A DNA stretch of 34,003 nt from Candidatus Desulfatibia vada. GTDB taxonomy: Bacteria; Desulfobacterota; Desulfobacteria; Desulfobacterales; UBA11574. The DNA lies in assembly GCA_014383215.1 (NCBI GenBank), contig JACNIG010000210.1, positions 1 through 34,003 on the forward strand, in the 5' to 3' direction. Positions 25,606-32,479 of the stretch are shown in pieces. Position 1 is the stretch's first letter; each line of letters opens with the position of its first letter. The notes under the pieces were generated by a model. That model was given only the letters and a program-made list of their open reading frames with translations. It ran no database searches and had not been told where the DNA came from. The position numbers and the translations under genes are program-made.

Positions 25606-25747
25606 GAGACCTTTAAAAAATGCCAATTTTTGTTCGAGTTTAAGGAAGGCGAAAATTTTAACCACAGGAATACATTTAGTATTTCGAGGATTAAAATTTG
25701 AGCCTGACACAGAAATCGGGTAAAAAGGGGCGTTTTGTAAAGGTCTC
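25606..25747. repeat. 142-nt imperfect palindrome upstream of infC
   Basis: GAGACCTTT at 25606-25614 pairs with AAAGGTCTC at 25739-25747, and the interior continues to match with interruptions: AATGCC/GGCGTT, GGCGAAAATTTTAA against TTAAAATTTGAGCC, and GGAATAC against GTATTTC near the centre (~25673). It ends 35 bases before the infC ribosome site. It could be a dispersed palindromic element or part of the infC leader; the minus-strand frame across it (25485-25775) is a by-product. Confidence 0.65.
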
Positions 25748-25782
25748 CCCTATTGGTGAGCAATAACAAAAACATTTACTGT

Positions 25783-25797
25783 AGGAGGTGCAGGATA
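25783..25797 (+). promoter_or_regulatory. infC ribosome site and probable AUA start codon
   Basis: AGGAGG at 25783-25788 is followed after 6 bases by ATA at 25795-25797, in the infC frame. There is no ATG, GTG or TTG at suitable spacing; the nearest in-frame conventional starts (TTG 25753, GTG 25756) lie upstream of the ribosome site. IF3 discriminates against non-canonical starts, and infC is known to use AUU in E. coli and AUC in Myxococcus, giving autoregulation. Confidence 0.75.
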
Positions 25798-26334
25798 GCT
25801 GTAACAAAACGACCAAATAGACCAAGGAGGTCAGACAGAACATTTATAAATAAAAATATAAGAGCCAAAGAGGTTAGAGTAATCGATCCCGACGGAAATC
25901 AGATCGGTATTATCCCTACGTACAAGGCCCTTGCCACTGCTGGAGATTTTGGTCTTGACCTGGTTGAAATTTCTCCCAATGCAAATCCTCCTGTTTGTAA
26001 AATAATGGATTACGGTCGGTACAAGTATGAACTGACCAAAAAGAAACAGGAAGCAAAAAAGAAACAAAGCACCTTTCAGCTCAAAGAAATAAAGGTGCGC
26101 CCAAAAACAGGCGATCACGATTTGCAGACCAAAATCAACCATATCAAGAAGTTTATTGCTAAAAGGGACAAAGTTAAGGTAACCGTTATGTTCAGGGGTC
26201 GTGAAATTACGCTTTCCCAGCTTGGCAGAGATGTGCTGGAAAGAATTGTTCAAGAAACGGAAGAAGTTGCTACAGTGGAGCAATACCCCAAGTTTGAAGG
26301 CCGTACCATGTTTATGTTACTGGCACCGAAATAA
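25795..26334 (+). CDS. infC: Translation initiation factor IF-3
   Basis: A 179-aa IF3 starting at the probable AUA codon. The N-domain reads TFINKNIRAKEVRVIDPDGN, QIGIIPTYKALATA, LDLVEISPNANPPVCKIMDY. A lysine-rich linker (ELTKKKQEAKKKQ) leads to the C-domain with KEIKVRPKTGDHDLQTKI, VTVMFRGREITLSQLG and EQYPKFEGRTMFMLLAP. IF3 binds the 30S subunit and enforces start-codon and initiator-tRNA selection. It heads infC-rpmI-rplT-pheS-pheT. The usual upstream gene thrS is not present; a deaminase gene lies there instead, so the cluster probably has its own promoter in 25436-25780. Confidence 0.95.
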   Translation: MAVTKRPNRPRRSDRTFINKNIRAKEVRVIDPDGNQIGIIPTYKALATAGDFGLDLVEISPNANPPVCKIMDYGRYKYELTKKKQEAKKKQSTFQLKEIKVRPKTGDHDLQTKINHIKKFIAKRDKVKVTVMFRGREITLSQLGRDVLERIVQETEEVATVEQYPKFEGRTMFMLLAPK

Positions 26335-26428
26335 TTATTTTCTTCATCCGACTCTCTTTTGCAAGCGTAAAAGTGCTGGATATGATAGCATGCTACCTTG
26401 CTAATTGTTCATGTTTTTTATTTTGAAG

Positions 26429-26465
26429 ATGGCGTGGGCTGGATTTTGTCTAATGCTCGCGCCAT
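26429..26465 (+). promoter_or_regulatory. Hairpin in the infC-rpmI gap
   Basis: ATGGCGTGGGC (26429-26439) pairs with GCTCGCGCCAT (26455-26465), with two mismatches and a 15-base loop. No T run follows, so it is more likely a structural or processing element in the infC-rpmI-rplT message than a terminator. Confidence 0.4.
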
Positions 26466-26496
26466 TTATATTGGAACTTCTAAAATCAATTAGTGC

Positions 26497-26558
26497 CCAT
26501 CCATAAATACATTTGAGCACTAAGTAGTTTCCAATTCCTCATTTGTGGATGGAAACTA
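26497..26558 (+). promoter_or_regulatory. Mutually exclusive hairpins before rpmI (candidate ribosomal-protein leader)
   Basis: CCATCCATAAAT (26497-26508) pairs with ATTTGTGGATGG (26541-26552), with one mismatch. TAGTTTCC (26525-26532) can instead pair with GGAAACTA (26551-26558). The two share bases 26551-26552 and cannot coexist fully. They end about 23 bases before the rpmI start, whose ribosome site is AAGGA at 26568-26572. In other bacteria L20 represses rpmI-rplT by binding such leaders; regulation here is inferred. Confidence 0.4.
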
Positions 26559-26580
26559 AAACTTGTAAAGGACTTGATAA

Positions 26581-26778
26581 ATGCCTAAAATTAAGACAAA
26601 TCGTGCAGCAGCAAAGCGTTTCAAGAAGACAGGTACGGGTAAATTTGTATTTTCAAAATCACATGCAAGTCATATTTTAACTAAAAAGACCACAAAGCGT
26701 AAGCGGGGGCTACGGAAAAGCCAGATTGTTGACAAAACGAATAGAAAAGAGATAAAGCTCCTGCTTCCCAACGGATAG
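26581..26778 (+). CDS. rpmI: 50S ribosomal protein L35
   Basis: A 65-aa basic protein with the L35 pattern: [50 protein letters not shown] and a C-terminal IKLLLPNG. It is an rRNA-binding component of the large subunit. AAGGA lies about 8 bases before the ATG. It follows infC after 246 bases containing hairpins and precedes rplT after 195 bases containing a repeat element, so spacing is looser than in most bacteria. Confidence 0.96.
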   Translation: MPKIKTNRAAAKRFKKTGTGKFVFSKSHASHILTKKTTKRKRGLRKSQIVDKTNRKEIKLLLPNG

Positions 26779-26843
26779 GCTTCCGCTGGCAGGCCCGCCG
26801 ATGATAGACAGGAAATGCGCTTTTGGGTGCAATGAAGATAAGG

Positions 26844-26956
26844 GTAACCGTTCAGAGGTTCAGGGTTCAGAGGTTCAGGGTTAAGAGGTGTAAAGTACAG
26901 AGATAGCCCAGAACGCAGAACCCAGAACGGGAAACGTTGAACCTGTGAACGGCTAC
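26844..26956. repeat. Inverted element of GGTTCAG-type units between rpmI and rplT
   Basis: GTAACCGTTCAGAGGTTCAG at 26844 and on faces CGTTGAACCTGTGAACGGCTAC ending at 26956; the outer 20 bases of the arms pair with few mismatches. Inside are runs of GGTTCAG/AGGTTCAG and AGAACCC units. It sits inside an otherwise essential ribosomal operon and ends about 6 bases before the rplT ribosome site (AAGGAG). Confidence 0.7.
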
Positions 26957-26973
26957 AGATAAGGAGAATAACA

Positions 26974-27324
26974 ATGCGCGTAAAAAGAGGTTTTAAAGCT
27001 AGAAGACGCCGTAAAAAAGTCTTAAAATTGGCCAAAGGGTTTCGCGGAGGGCGTAGTAAGCTGTTTCGTACAGCGGCTGATGCGGTAGACAAAGCATTAA
27101 TGTACGCCTATCGTGATCGCAGAGTACGCAAGCGCGATTTTCGGAAACTCTGGATCGCAAGAATTAATGCGGCGGTTCGCATGCATAATTTGTCATACAG
27201 TAAATTCATACACGGCCTTAAACTTGCCGGCGTTGAGCTTGACCGCAAAGTTATGGCAGAGCTGGCGATATCTGATCCTGCGGGATTTGCCAAGATAGCC
27301 GATTTGGCTGCACAACAACTTTAG
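26974..27324 (+). CDS. rplT: 50S ribosomal protein L20
   Basis: A 116-aa protein of normal length: [60 protein letters not shown] and [20 protein letters not shown]. The long basic N-terminal helix binds 23S rRNA and is needed early in large-subunit assembly; L20 is also the autorepressor of this operon in well-studied bacteria. AAGGAG lies 6 bases before the ATG. pheS begins 19 bases after the stop. Confidence 0.97.
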   Translation: MRVKRGFKARRRRKKVLKLAKGFRGGRSKLFRTAADAVDKALMYAYRDRRVRKRDFRKLWIARINAAVRMHNLSYSKFIHGLKLAGVELDRKVMAELAISDPAGFAKIADLAAQQL

Positions 27325-27343
27325 CCCGGATATTTCATGAAAA

Positions 27344-28351
27344 GTGGAAAAAAATATTGAACAGATTCAAGAGCAGGCACTGAAGGAGCTTGAGGTTGCT
27401 GCTGATGTTGCAAGCATCAAAGACCTTTCAATCCGATATCTGGGCCGGAAAGGCAAAGTCACTCAATTTTTAAGGAGTATAGCGGATCTTCCGCCGGAAC
27501 AGAAACCGGAAGCCGGAAAAAAGGCCAACGAGACTAAAAAATTTCTTGATGCCAAATTCAAAAAGGCCGTCAAACAACTTGAGACGGCATCATCAGAATC
27601 TGAAGGCTGCATCGATGTTTCGCTGCCCGGCCGAGTTGTCCGGCAAGGATCGTTGCACCCCATTACTCAGATTGCCCGGCAGATTTGCGACATTTTTATC
27701 AAGCTGGGGTTTGATATTGCTGAAGGGCCGGAGGTTGAAACCGATTATTATAATTTTGAAGCACTTAATATCCCCCAAAATCATCCGGCAAGGGATATGC
27801 AGGATACGTTCTATATTTCAAAGAACATTGTTCTGCGAACCCATACCTCTCCTACCCAGCCGCGGATAATGGAGCAACAGAAGCCGCCGGTCAGAATTAT
27901 TGCCCCCGGCAAGGTCTACCGTTGTGATTCCGATCTGACACACACACCCATGTTTCATCAAGTTGAAGGCTTGCTGGTTGATAAAGGCATTTCCTTTGGC
28001 GATCTCAAGGGGGTGCTTACTACCTTTGTGCACCAGATGTTTGACACCGAGACAAACTTAAGATTCAGACCCAGCTACTTCCCTTTTACCGAACCCAGTG
28101 CCGAAGTCGATATTCGATGTGTTATCTGCCGGGGGGCGGGATGCAGGGTATGCTCACACACCGGGTGGCTTGAAGTCCTTGGTTCCGGCATGGTACATCC
28201 CGCTGTGTTTGAAAACGTCGGTTACGATACTACACGCTACAGCGGATTTGCTTTTGGGATGGGCGTTGAAAGAATTGCCATGCTGAAATATAGAATTGAT
28301 GATATCCGCAAGTATTTTGAAAACGATTTAAGATTTTTAAGGCAGTTTTAA
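27344..28351 (+). CDS. pheS: Phenylalanine-tRNA ligase alpha subunit
   Basis: A 335-aa protein starting at GTG. The N-terminal coiled coil (EQIQEQALKELEVAA) with IRYLGRKGKVTQFLR binds tRNA. The class II synthetase core has HPITQIARQICDIF, GFDIAEGPEVETDYYNFEAL, PRIMEQQKPPVRIIAPGKVY, THTPMFHQVEGLLVD, RPSYFPFTEPSAEVDI, a cysteine-rich RCVICRGAGCRVCSHTGW segment and the motif 3 region FGMGVERIAMLKY. Together with PheT it charges tRNA-Phe. No strong ribosome site precedes the GTG. The stop codon is one base before the pheT ATG. Confidence 0.97.
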   Translation: MEKNIEQIQEQALKELEVAADVASIKDLSIRYLGRKGKVTQFLRSIADLPPEQKPEAGKKANETKKFLDAKFKKAVKQLETASSESEGCIDVSLPGRVVRQGSLHPITQIARQICDIFIKLGFDIAEGPEVETDYYNFEALNIPQNHPARDMQDTFYISKNIVLRTHTSPTQPRIMEQQKPPVRIIAPGKVYRCDSDLTHTPMFHQVEGLLVDKGISFGDLKGVLTTFVHQMFDTETNLRFRPSYFPFTEPSAEVDIRCVICRGAGCRVCSHTGWLEVLGSGMVHPAVFENVGYDTTRYSGFAFGMGVERIAMLKYRIDDIRKYFENDLRFLRQF

Positions 28352-28352
28352 G

Positions 28353-30770
28353 ATGAAAGTCAGTTTAAGCTGGTTAACGCAATACGTGGACGTTGACATG
28401 CCGCCGGAAGACCTGGCTGACGCCCTTACCATGGCAGGGCTTGAAGTTGAGAGCGTTTCAGATCGTTATGAGTATCTCGATAGAGTTGTCGTTGGCCGTA
28501 TTGCCAAGATTGCATCCCATCCTCAGGCTGACAATCTCAAAATCTGCCAGGTGGATGTGGGCTACCGCGTGATTCCTGTTGTGTGTGGCGCGCCCAATGT
28601 GAAAAAAGATATGCTGGCACCCTGTGCCCTTCCCGGCATCTGTCTGCCGGACGGAAATATTATCAAAAAAGATTTGATCCGCGGCGTAACCTCTGAGGGG
28701 ATGCTTTGCAGTGAAGCTGAATTGGGCCTGGGTGCAAGCAGGGCCGGTATCATGGAGCTTGCCTCCAAATTTTCGCCTGGAGATCCGTTAAACCAGGCGC
28801 TTGGATTGTCAGACCCTGTGTTTGAAATTGACCTGACACCCAACAGGGCGGACTGTTTAAGTATCATTGGAATAGGACGGGAAGTTGCGGCATTTAAGAA
28901 TACAAAGGTAAAATATCCTGAAATTAGCCTTCCGGAATCTTGCGATGATATTTCCAATTATACCTCTGTCAAAATTTTAGATCCGGACTTTTGTCCAAGA
29001 TATGCCGCTATGCTTGTTGTTGATGTTAAGGTCGGCCCTTCACCGTTTTGGCTCCAGGATCGACTGATTTCGATAGGTTTAAAGCCGATTAACAATGTTG
29101 TCGATGCCACCAATTTTGTTATGATGGAGACCGGCCAGCCGCTGCATGCCTTTGACTTTGACCGGCTGGCTGAAAATAGAATTGTTGTGCGGGTCGCGCA
29201 ACAGGATGAGACATTTACCACTCTGGATCAAAAAGAGCGGCGCCTGGATCCGGAAATGCTTATGATCTGCGATGGAGAGAAGCCGGTTGCTATTGGAGGT
29301 GTTATGGGCGGGTTGAATTCGGAAGTCGAAAACACCACCACACGGGTTCTACTTGAAAGCGCTTATTTTGATCCGGTTTGTATTCGGAAAACGGCTAAAA
29401 AACTGGTGCTGAGCACCGATGCGTCCCATCGGTTTGAACGTGGCGTTGACCCCCGGGGCACCACAGCCGCATTGCATCGGGTTGCCCAACTCATTGTCGA
29501 AATCAGCAGCGGCAAACTAATCAGCGGTACGATTGATGAACACCCCAAGCCTTTACCCGATAAAATCATCGATTGCAGCGTCAACGCTTTAAATAGTCAT
29601 CTTGGTACCCGGTTGGACCAAAATGAGATTGAAAGCTTTTTGCGGTCGATTGAGTTTGATGTTGAAAAAATTGATAACGACAAACTTCGTGTTTTTCCGC
29701 CGTCCTGTAGAGTTGACATCAGCAGATTTGAAGATCTTACTGAAGAAATTGCGCGGTTGTTGGGTTATGACAACATCAAGACAACCTTCCCCTTGATACC
29801 GGCGGATGACAGAAAGGCGTCCCGGCGGGTCGACTCGAGAGCCCGCATTAAACACCTGATGACAGGCATGGGCTTTACTGAAGTAATAAATTACAGCTTT
29901 ATCAACAAGCTGTCATGTGATCGCCTCCAAATCAGACCGGATGACCCTAAGCGCAACCAAGTAGAGATATTAAATCGTTTATCGGAAGATCAGTCCGTGA
30001 TGCGCACATCTTTAGTCCCCGGCCTGCTTGAAACAATGCATCGCAACCTGGCAATGCAAAATAAAAATCTGAAACTTTTTGAGATGGGCAACGTTTTTTT
30101 TAGTACCGGAGAAATAGAGAGTCAGCCGATTGAAGTTGAAATGCTGGCAGGTCTTTGGACCGGAATTAGAAACGATGCTTTGTGGTTTTCCGAAGAAATA
30201 AATTGTGATTTTTATGACTTAAAAGGTGTTGTCGAAGAATTGTTAAAGAGCCTGGGCGTCGTCAACGGGGCATTTACCCTTATGCCGCCGGAATTTTGCT
30301 GTTACACCAAAACCGGTTATACGGCCCAAGTTTTTATAACCGATGAACCATTAGGCCTTTTAGGAGAACTGCACCCGAATGTGCTTGGCAACTACGATCT
30401 CAAGCAAACGGCCTACATTTTTGAACTTAATTTCGACCTGCTGCTCAAGCAAATACCTACTATGAAATCAGCCCGGCCCATTCCAAAATTTCCGGCCACT
30501 GCAAGAGATATTACCCTGATTGTCGACAAGAATGTCGAAGCGCTGAAGATACTAAAATGCGTTGAAACCCTTGACCAAGACCTGGTGGAAAGTTTATATT
30601 TATTTGATGTATTCGAAGGTGATCCGACCCCTTCAGACAAAAAAAGTATTTCATTTAGAATAACTTACAGATCTTTCCAAGAGACCTTGGATGATGATAA
30701 GGTAAATCGAATCCATAAAAACATTGCCGACAGCCTTTTAAAGGAATTTGATGCTGCATTGCCTGCCTGA
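28353..30770 (+). CDS. pheT: Phenylalanine-tRNA ligase beta subunit
   Basis: An 805-aa protein of standard length. Domains in order: N-terminal KVSLSWLTQYVDVDMPPEDL; the tRNA-binding OB fold with VVVGRIAKIASHPQADNLKI (~45-155); the B3/B4 region with LDPDFCPRYAAMLV, RPINNVVDATNF-like PINNVVDATNFVM (editing domain); SDASHRFERGVDP-like STDASHRFERGVDPRG; the B5 and catalytic-like domains; and the C-terminal anticodon-binding domain KFPATARDITLIVDKNVEAL. It pairs with PheS in an alpha2-beta2 enzyme. The gene starts one base after pheS and ends the ribosomal-protein/synthetase operon. The ihfA gene that often follows in proteobacteria is absent. Confidence 0.97.
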   Translation: MKVSLSWLTQYVDVDMPPEDLADALTMAGLEVESVSDRYEYLDRVVVGRIAKIASHPQADNLKICQVDVGYRVIPVVCGAPNVKKDMLAPCALPGICLPDGNIIKKDLIRGVTSEGMLCSEAELGLGASRAGIMELASKFSPGDPLNQALGLSDPVFEIDLTPNRADCLSIIGIGREVAAFKNTKVKYPEISLPESCDDISNYTSVKILDPDFCPRYAAMLVVDVKVGPSPFWLQDRLISIGLKPINNVVDATNFVMMETGQPLHAFDFDRLAENRIVVRVAQQDETFTTLDQKERRLDPEMLMICDGEKPVAIGGVMGGLNSEVENTTTRVLLESAYFDPVCIRKTAKKLVLSTDASHRFERGVDPRGTTAALHRVAQLIVEISSGKLISGTIDEHPKPLPDKIIDCSVNALNSHLGTRLDQNEIESFLRSIEFDVEKIDNDKLRVFPPSCRVDISRFEDLTEEIARLLGYDNIKTTFPLIPADDRKASRRVDSRARIKHLMTGMGFTEVINYSFINKLSCDRLQIRPDDPKRNQVEILNRLSEDQSVMRTSLVPGLLETMHRNLAMQNKNLKLFEMGNVFFSTGEIESQPIEVEMLAGLWTGIRNDALWFSEEINCDFYDLKGVVEELLKSLGVVNGAFTLMPPEFCCYTKTGYTAQVFITDEPLGLLGELHPNVLGNYDLKQTAYIFELNFDLLLKQIPTMKSARPIPKFPATARDITLIVDKNVEALKILKCVETLDQDLVESLYLFDVFEGDPTPSDKKSISFRITYRSFQETLDDDKVNRIHKNIADSLLKEFDAALPA

Positions 30771-30860
30771 CATTTAGGCGAATTAGTTTCTTAGTGATCA
30801 AATTTGTGCATTTTGTGGCAAAATATTTTTATAACACCTTGTGATGCCTTTATGGATAAG

Positions 30861-30985
30861 ATGCTTGATGCTAGTTTCTGCCGTCTACGCAGTGCTTCGC
30901 CGTGCCAAGGGATACTGGATTTTAATAGGATGTTATCCTTATTTTATCCCCGCTAAAGACGGGATCTTCGACCAGCATCAAGCAT
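30861..30985. repeat. Composite inverted element between pheT and merR-type gene
   Basis: ATGCTTGATGCT (30861-30872) is the exact reverse complement of AGCATCAAGCAT (30974-30985). The loop contains CCGTCTACGC...CGCCGTGCCAAGGG (30888-30911), a module shared with 15988-16026, and a small CCCGCTAAAGACGGG hairpin. Further 7-bp-like units (ATCCAGTGTCCAGTATCAGC) follow on the right. There is no gene in 30771-31036. Confidence 0.7.
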
Positions 30986-31078
30986 CCAGTGTCCAGTATC
31001 AGCTTGTTAAATGGCACAGGTGATTAAAGTTTTAATATGTCCTGTTTGGTTACGTCTTGTCCGGGTTGGGGTATTAAG

Positions 31079-31426
31079 ATGCAAAACCAGAAGCCTGATC
31101 AAAAAGAGCTGCCTGACAAACTGTACTTCAAAGTTGGAGAAGTCAGCGCAATTACAGGGGTTCCGGCATATGTTTTAAGGTTCTGGGAAACTGAATTCAA
31201 AAGAATAAAACCAAAGCGAACACCATCAGGCCATCGACTGTACAGAAAGATTGATGTGGAGCTAATTTTAAAGATCAAGCATCTTCTGTATAATGAAAAA
31301 TTTACTATCCGGGGAGCCAAACAGCACCTGAGGGCCACAACCGGCGATCTCAAAGAAAAGTCTACACCCATCACTGTGGATGAAATCCGATCAGAACTCA
31401 AACAGATTAGGGACCTCATAGAATAG
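31079..31426 (+). CDS. MerR-family transcriptional regulator
   Basis: A 115-aa protein from the ATG at 31079, which follows GGTTGGGG; an in-frame ATG at 31037 adds 14 residues with no similarity. KLYFKVGEVSAITGVPAYVL, RFWETEFKRIKPKRTPSGHR, LYRKIDVELILKIKHLLYNE and FTIRGAKQHL form the winged helix-turn-helix of MerR proteins. The C-terminal part is a short helical stretch (DEIRSELKQIRDLIE), without a cysteine-rich effector site. This small class commonly lies downstream of pheT or ihfA in Deltaproteobacteria; its targets are unknown. Confidence 0.88.
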   Translation: MQNQKPDQKELPDKLYFKVGEVSAITGVPAYVLRFWETEFKRIKPKRTPSGHRLYRKIDVELILKIKHLLYNEKFTIRGAKQHLRATTGDLKEKSTPITVDEIRSELKQIRDLIE

Positions 31427-31530
31427 CTTGATTTTTCTGCCTTTTTATAAACCGCCAATTCCATCAGCACATCAAAATTATCACGTCTTTTCACATTCTT
31501 TGATGCAGTTACAAATATGCTTGAAAAATA

Positions 31531-31559
31531 TTGACAAGAGTTTTTTTTTATAATAGTTT
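31531..31559 (+). promoter_or_regulatory. Candidate tRNA-Gly promoter
   Basis: A perfect TTGACA at 31531-31536 lies upstream of tRNA-Gly. A perfect TATAAT is at 31549-31554, but only 12 bases away, too short for standard sigma-70. At 17-base spacing the hexamer is TAGTTT (31554-31559), a moderate match that would start transcription about 8 bases before the tRNA. The A/T-rich spacer includes a T9 run. Confidence 0.45.
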
Positions 31560-31573
31560 AATCTATTTATTGC

Positions 31574-31648
31574 GCGGGCATAACTCAGTGGTAGAGTACA
31601 AGCTTCCCAAGCTTGGAGTCGCGAGTTCAAATCTCGTTGCCCGCTCCA
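31574..31648 (+). tRNA. tRNA-Gly (CCC anticodon), CCA encoded
   Basis: The cloverleaf is complete in 75 bases. The acceptor stem pairs GCGGGCA with TGCCCGC, the D arm is ACTC/GAGT, and the anticodon stem CAAGC/GCTTG carries the loop TTCCCAA, giving anticodon CCC for GGG codons. The T arm is GCGAG TTCAAAT CTCGT. The discriminator base is T and CCA (31646-31648) is encoded. Confidence 0.96.
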
Positions 31649-31795
31649 TAGATAGAACGCCTTTTTCATTATAAAGGTTGTGAAGATAGAACTTTTGGCG
31701 GCGGGTGTGGCTTGGAGTTAATTTATTCCGTATGGATACTTGCATGAACACTTAATATTTACGGTCCACGACAAAAGATCTACCATCGCAAGCGG

Positions 31796-31818
31796 AAACG
31801 GGCCACAGCCCGTTTTTG
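31796..31818 (+). terminator. Intrinsic terminator-like hairpin after tRNA-Gly
   Basis: ACGGGC (31798-31803), loop CACA, and GCCCGT (31808-31813) followed by TTTTGTTTTTG form a compact intrinsic terminator. It lies 150 bases after the tRNA and 90 before rimP, so it may end the tRNA transcript or attenuate readthrough into rimP-nusA. Confidence 0.65.
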
Positions 31819-31831
31819 TTTTTGTTAAGCA

Positions 31832-31855
31832 ATAAAATCGCTAAAGCGATTTTAT
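31832..31855. promoter_or_regulatory. Perfect 24-bp palindrome in the rimP leader
   Basis: ATAAAATCGCT (31832-31842) and AGCGATTTTAT (31845-31855) are exact reverse complements around AA. The tail TTTTAT makes it terminator-like on both strands. It is the middle of three consecutive hairpins. Confidence 0.5.
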
Positions 31856-31860
31856 ATAAC

Positions 31861-31877
31861 GCGGCTTTGCCGCTTTT
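31861..31877 (+). terminator. Third leader hairpin before rimP
   Basis: GCGGC (31861-31865), loop TTT, GCCGC (31869-31873), then TTTT. A short, GC-rich stem with a minimal T tract, 31 bases before the rimP start. It is probably an attenuator or weak terminator. Confidence 0.45.
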
Positions 31878-31908
31878 AAAAAGGAAATTGTTTTTACGCT
31901 AAAGACTT

Positions 31909-32442
31909 GTGAAAGGGCAAAGAAAAAAAACAAAAAGAAAACAAGGATCCAAGGCAAAAGGCCACAGCACAGAAAACCGGTCTGCAGATAGCGAGAAAAA
32001 AATTATCGCGCAGATCAGGGATTTAATTGAAGCATTATGTGCAACCGAGGGCCTGGAACTCGTGCATGTTGAGTTTCAGCGGGAGCCCGGCGGCAGGATA
32101 CTGCGCTTTTATATAGACGGCCCTGGCGGGGTGATCTTAGATGACTGTATCAATATAAGCCGTCAAGGGGGTGACCTTCTGGACGTCTATCTTGAAAATA
32201 TAGGGCCTTATAGGCTTGAAGTTTCATCACCGGGACCGAACCGCCCTTTGTCAAAAAGACCCGACTATGAAAGATTCATAGGGAGACAGGCAAAAATCAG
32301 GACCATGCAGCCTATTGAGGGGCAGAAGAATTTCAAAGGCGTCCTGTCGGGCACATCGGCAGAGATAGTAAAACTGGCAGTCGAAGGTATTATCGTTTCT
32401 ATTCCTTTTAGTAAGATTGCTCGAGCGCAGCTTGCTGATTAA
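31909..32442 (+). CDS. rimP: Ribosome maturation factor RimP
   Basis: A 177-aa protein starting at GTG; an alternative TTG at 31888 runs into a stop, and no ATG is available. A lysine-rich N-terminal extension (~1-30, KGQRKKTKRKQGSKAKG) precedes the RimP fold: IEALCATEGLELVHVEFQRE, RILRFYIDGPGGVILDDCIN, YRLEVSSPGPNRPLSKRPDY and ERFIGRQAKIR, then the C-terminal SH3-like half. RimP is needed for 30S subunit maturation. It lies 37 bases upstream of nusA, the usual rimP-nusA-infB arrangement. The basic extension is not found in the E. coli protein. Confidence 0.92.
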   Translation: MKGQRKKTKRKQGSKAKGHSTENRSADSEKKIIAQIRDLIEALCATEGLELVHVEFQREPGGRILRFYIDGPGGVILDDCINISRQGGDLLDVYLENIGPYRLEVSSPGPNRPLSKRPDYERFIGRQAKIRTMQPIEGQKNFKGVLSGTSAEIVKLAVEGIIVSIPFSKIARAQLAD

Positions 32443-32479
32443 TCTGCCCGTTTTTAAAGTTAGATAACGGAGAAAACCG

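Noticed and set aside
25485-25775. 96-codon minus-strand frame upstream of infC
   Set aside because: It lies across the 142-nt palindrome and its product has no protein-like features.
31549-31554. TATAAT as the -10 box paired with TTGACA at 31531
   Set aside because: The spacer is only 12 bases; the moderate TAGTTT at 17-base spacing is more compatible with sigma-70, though neither is certain.
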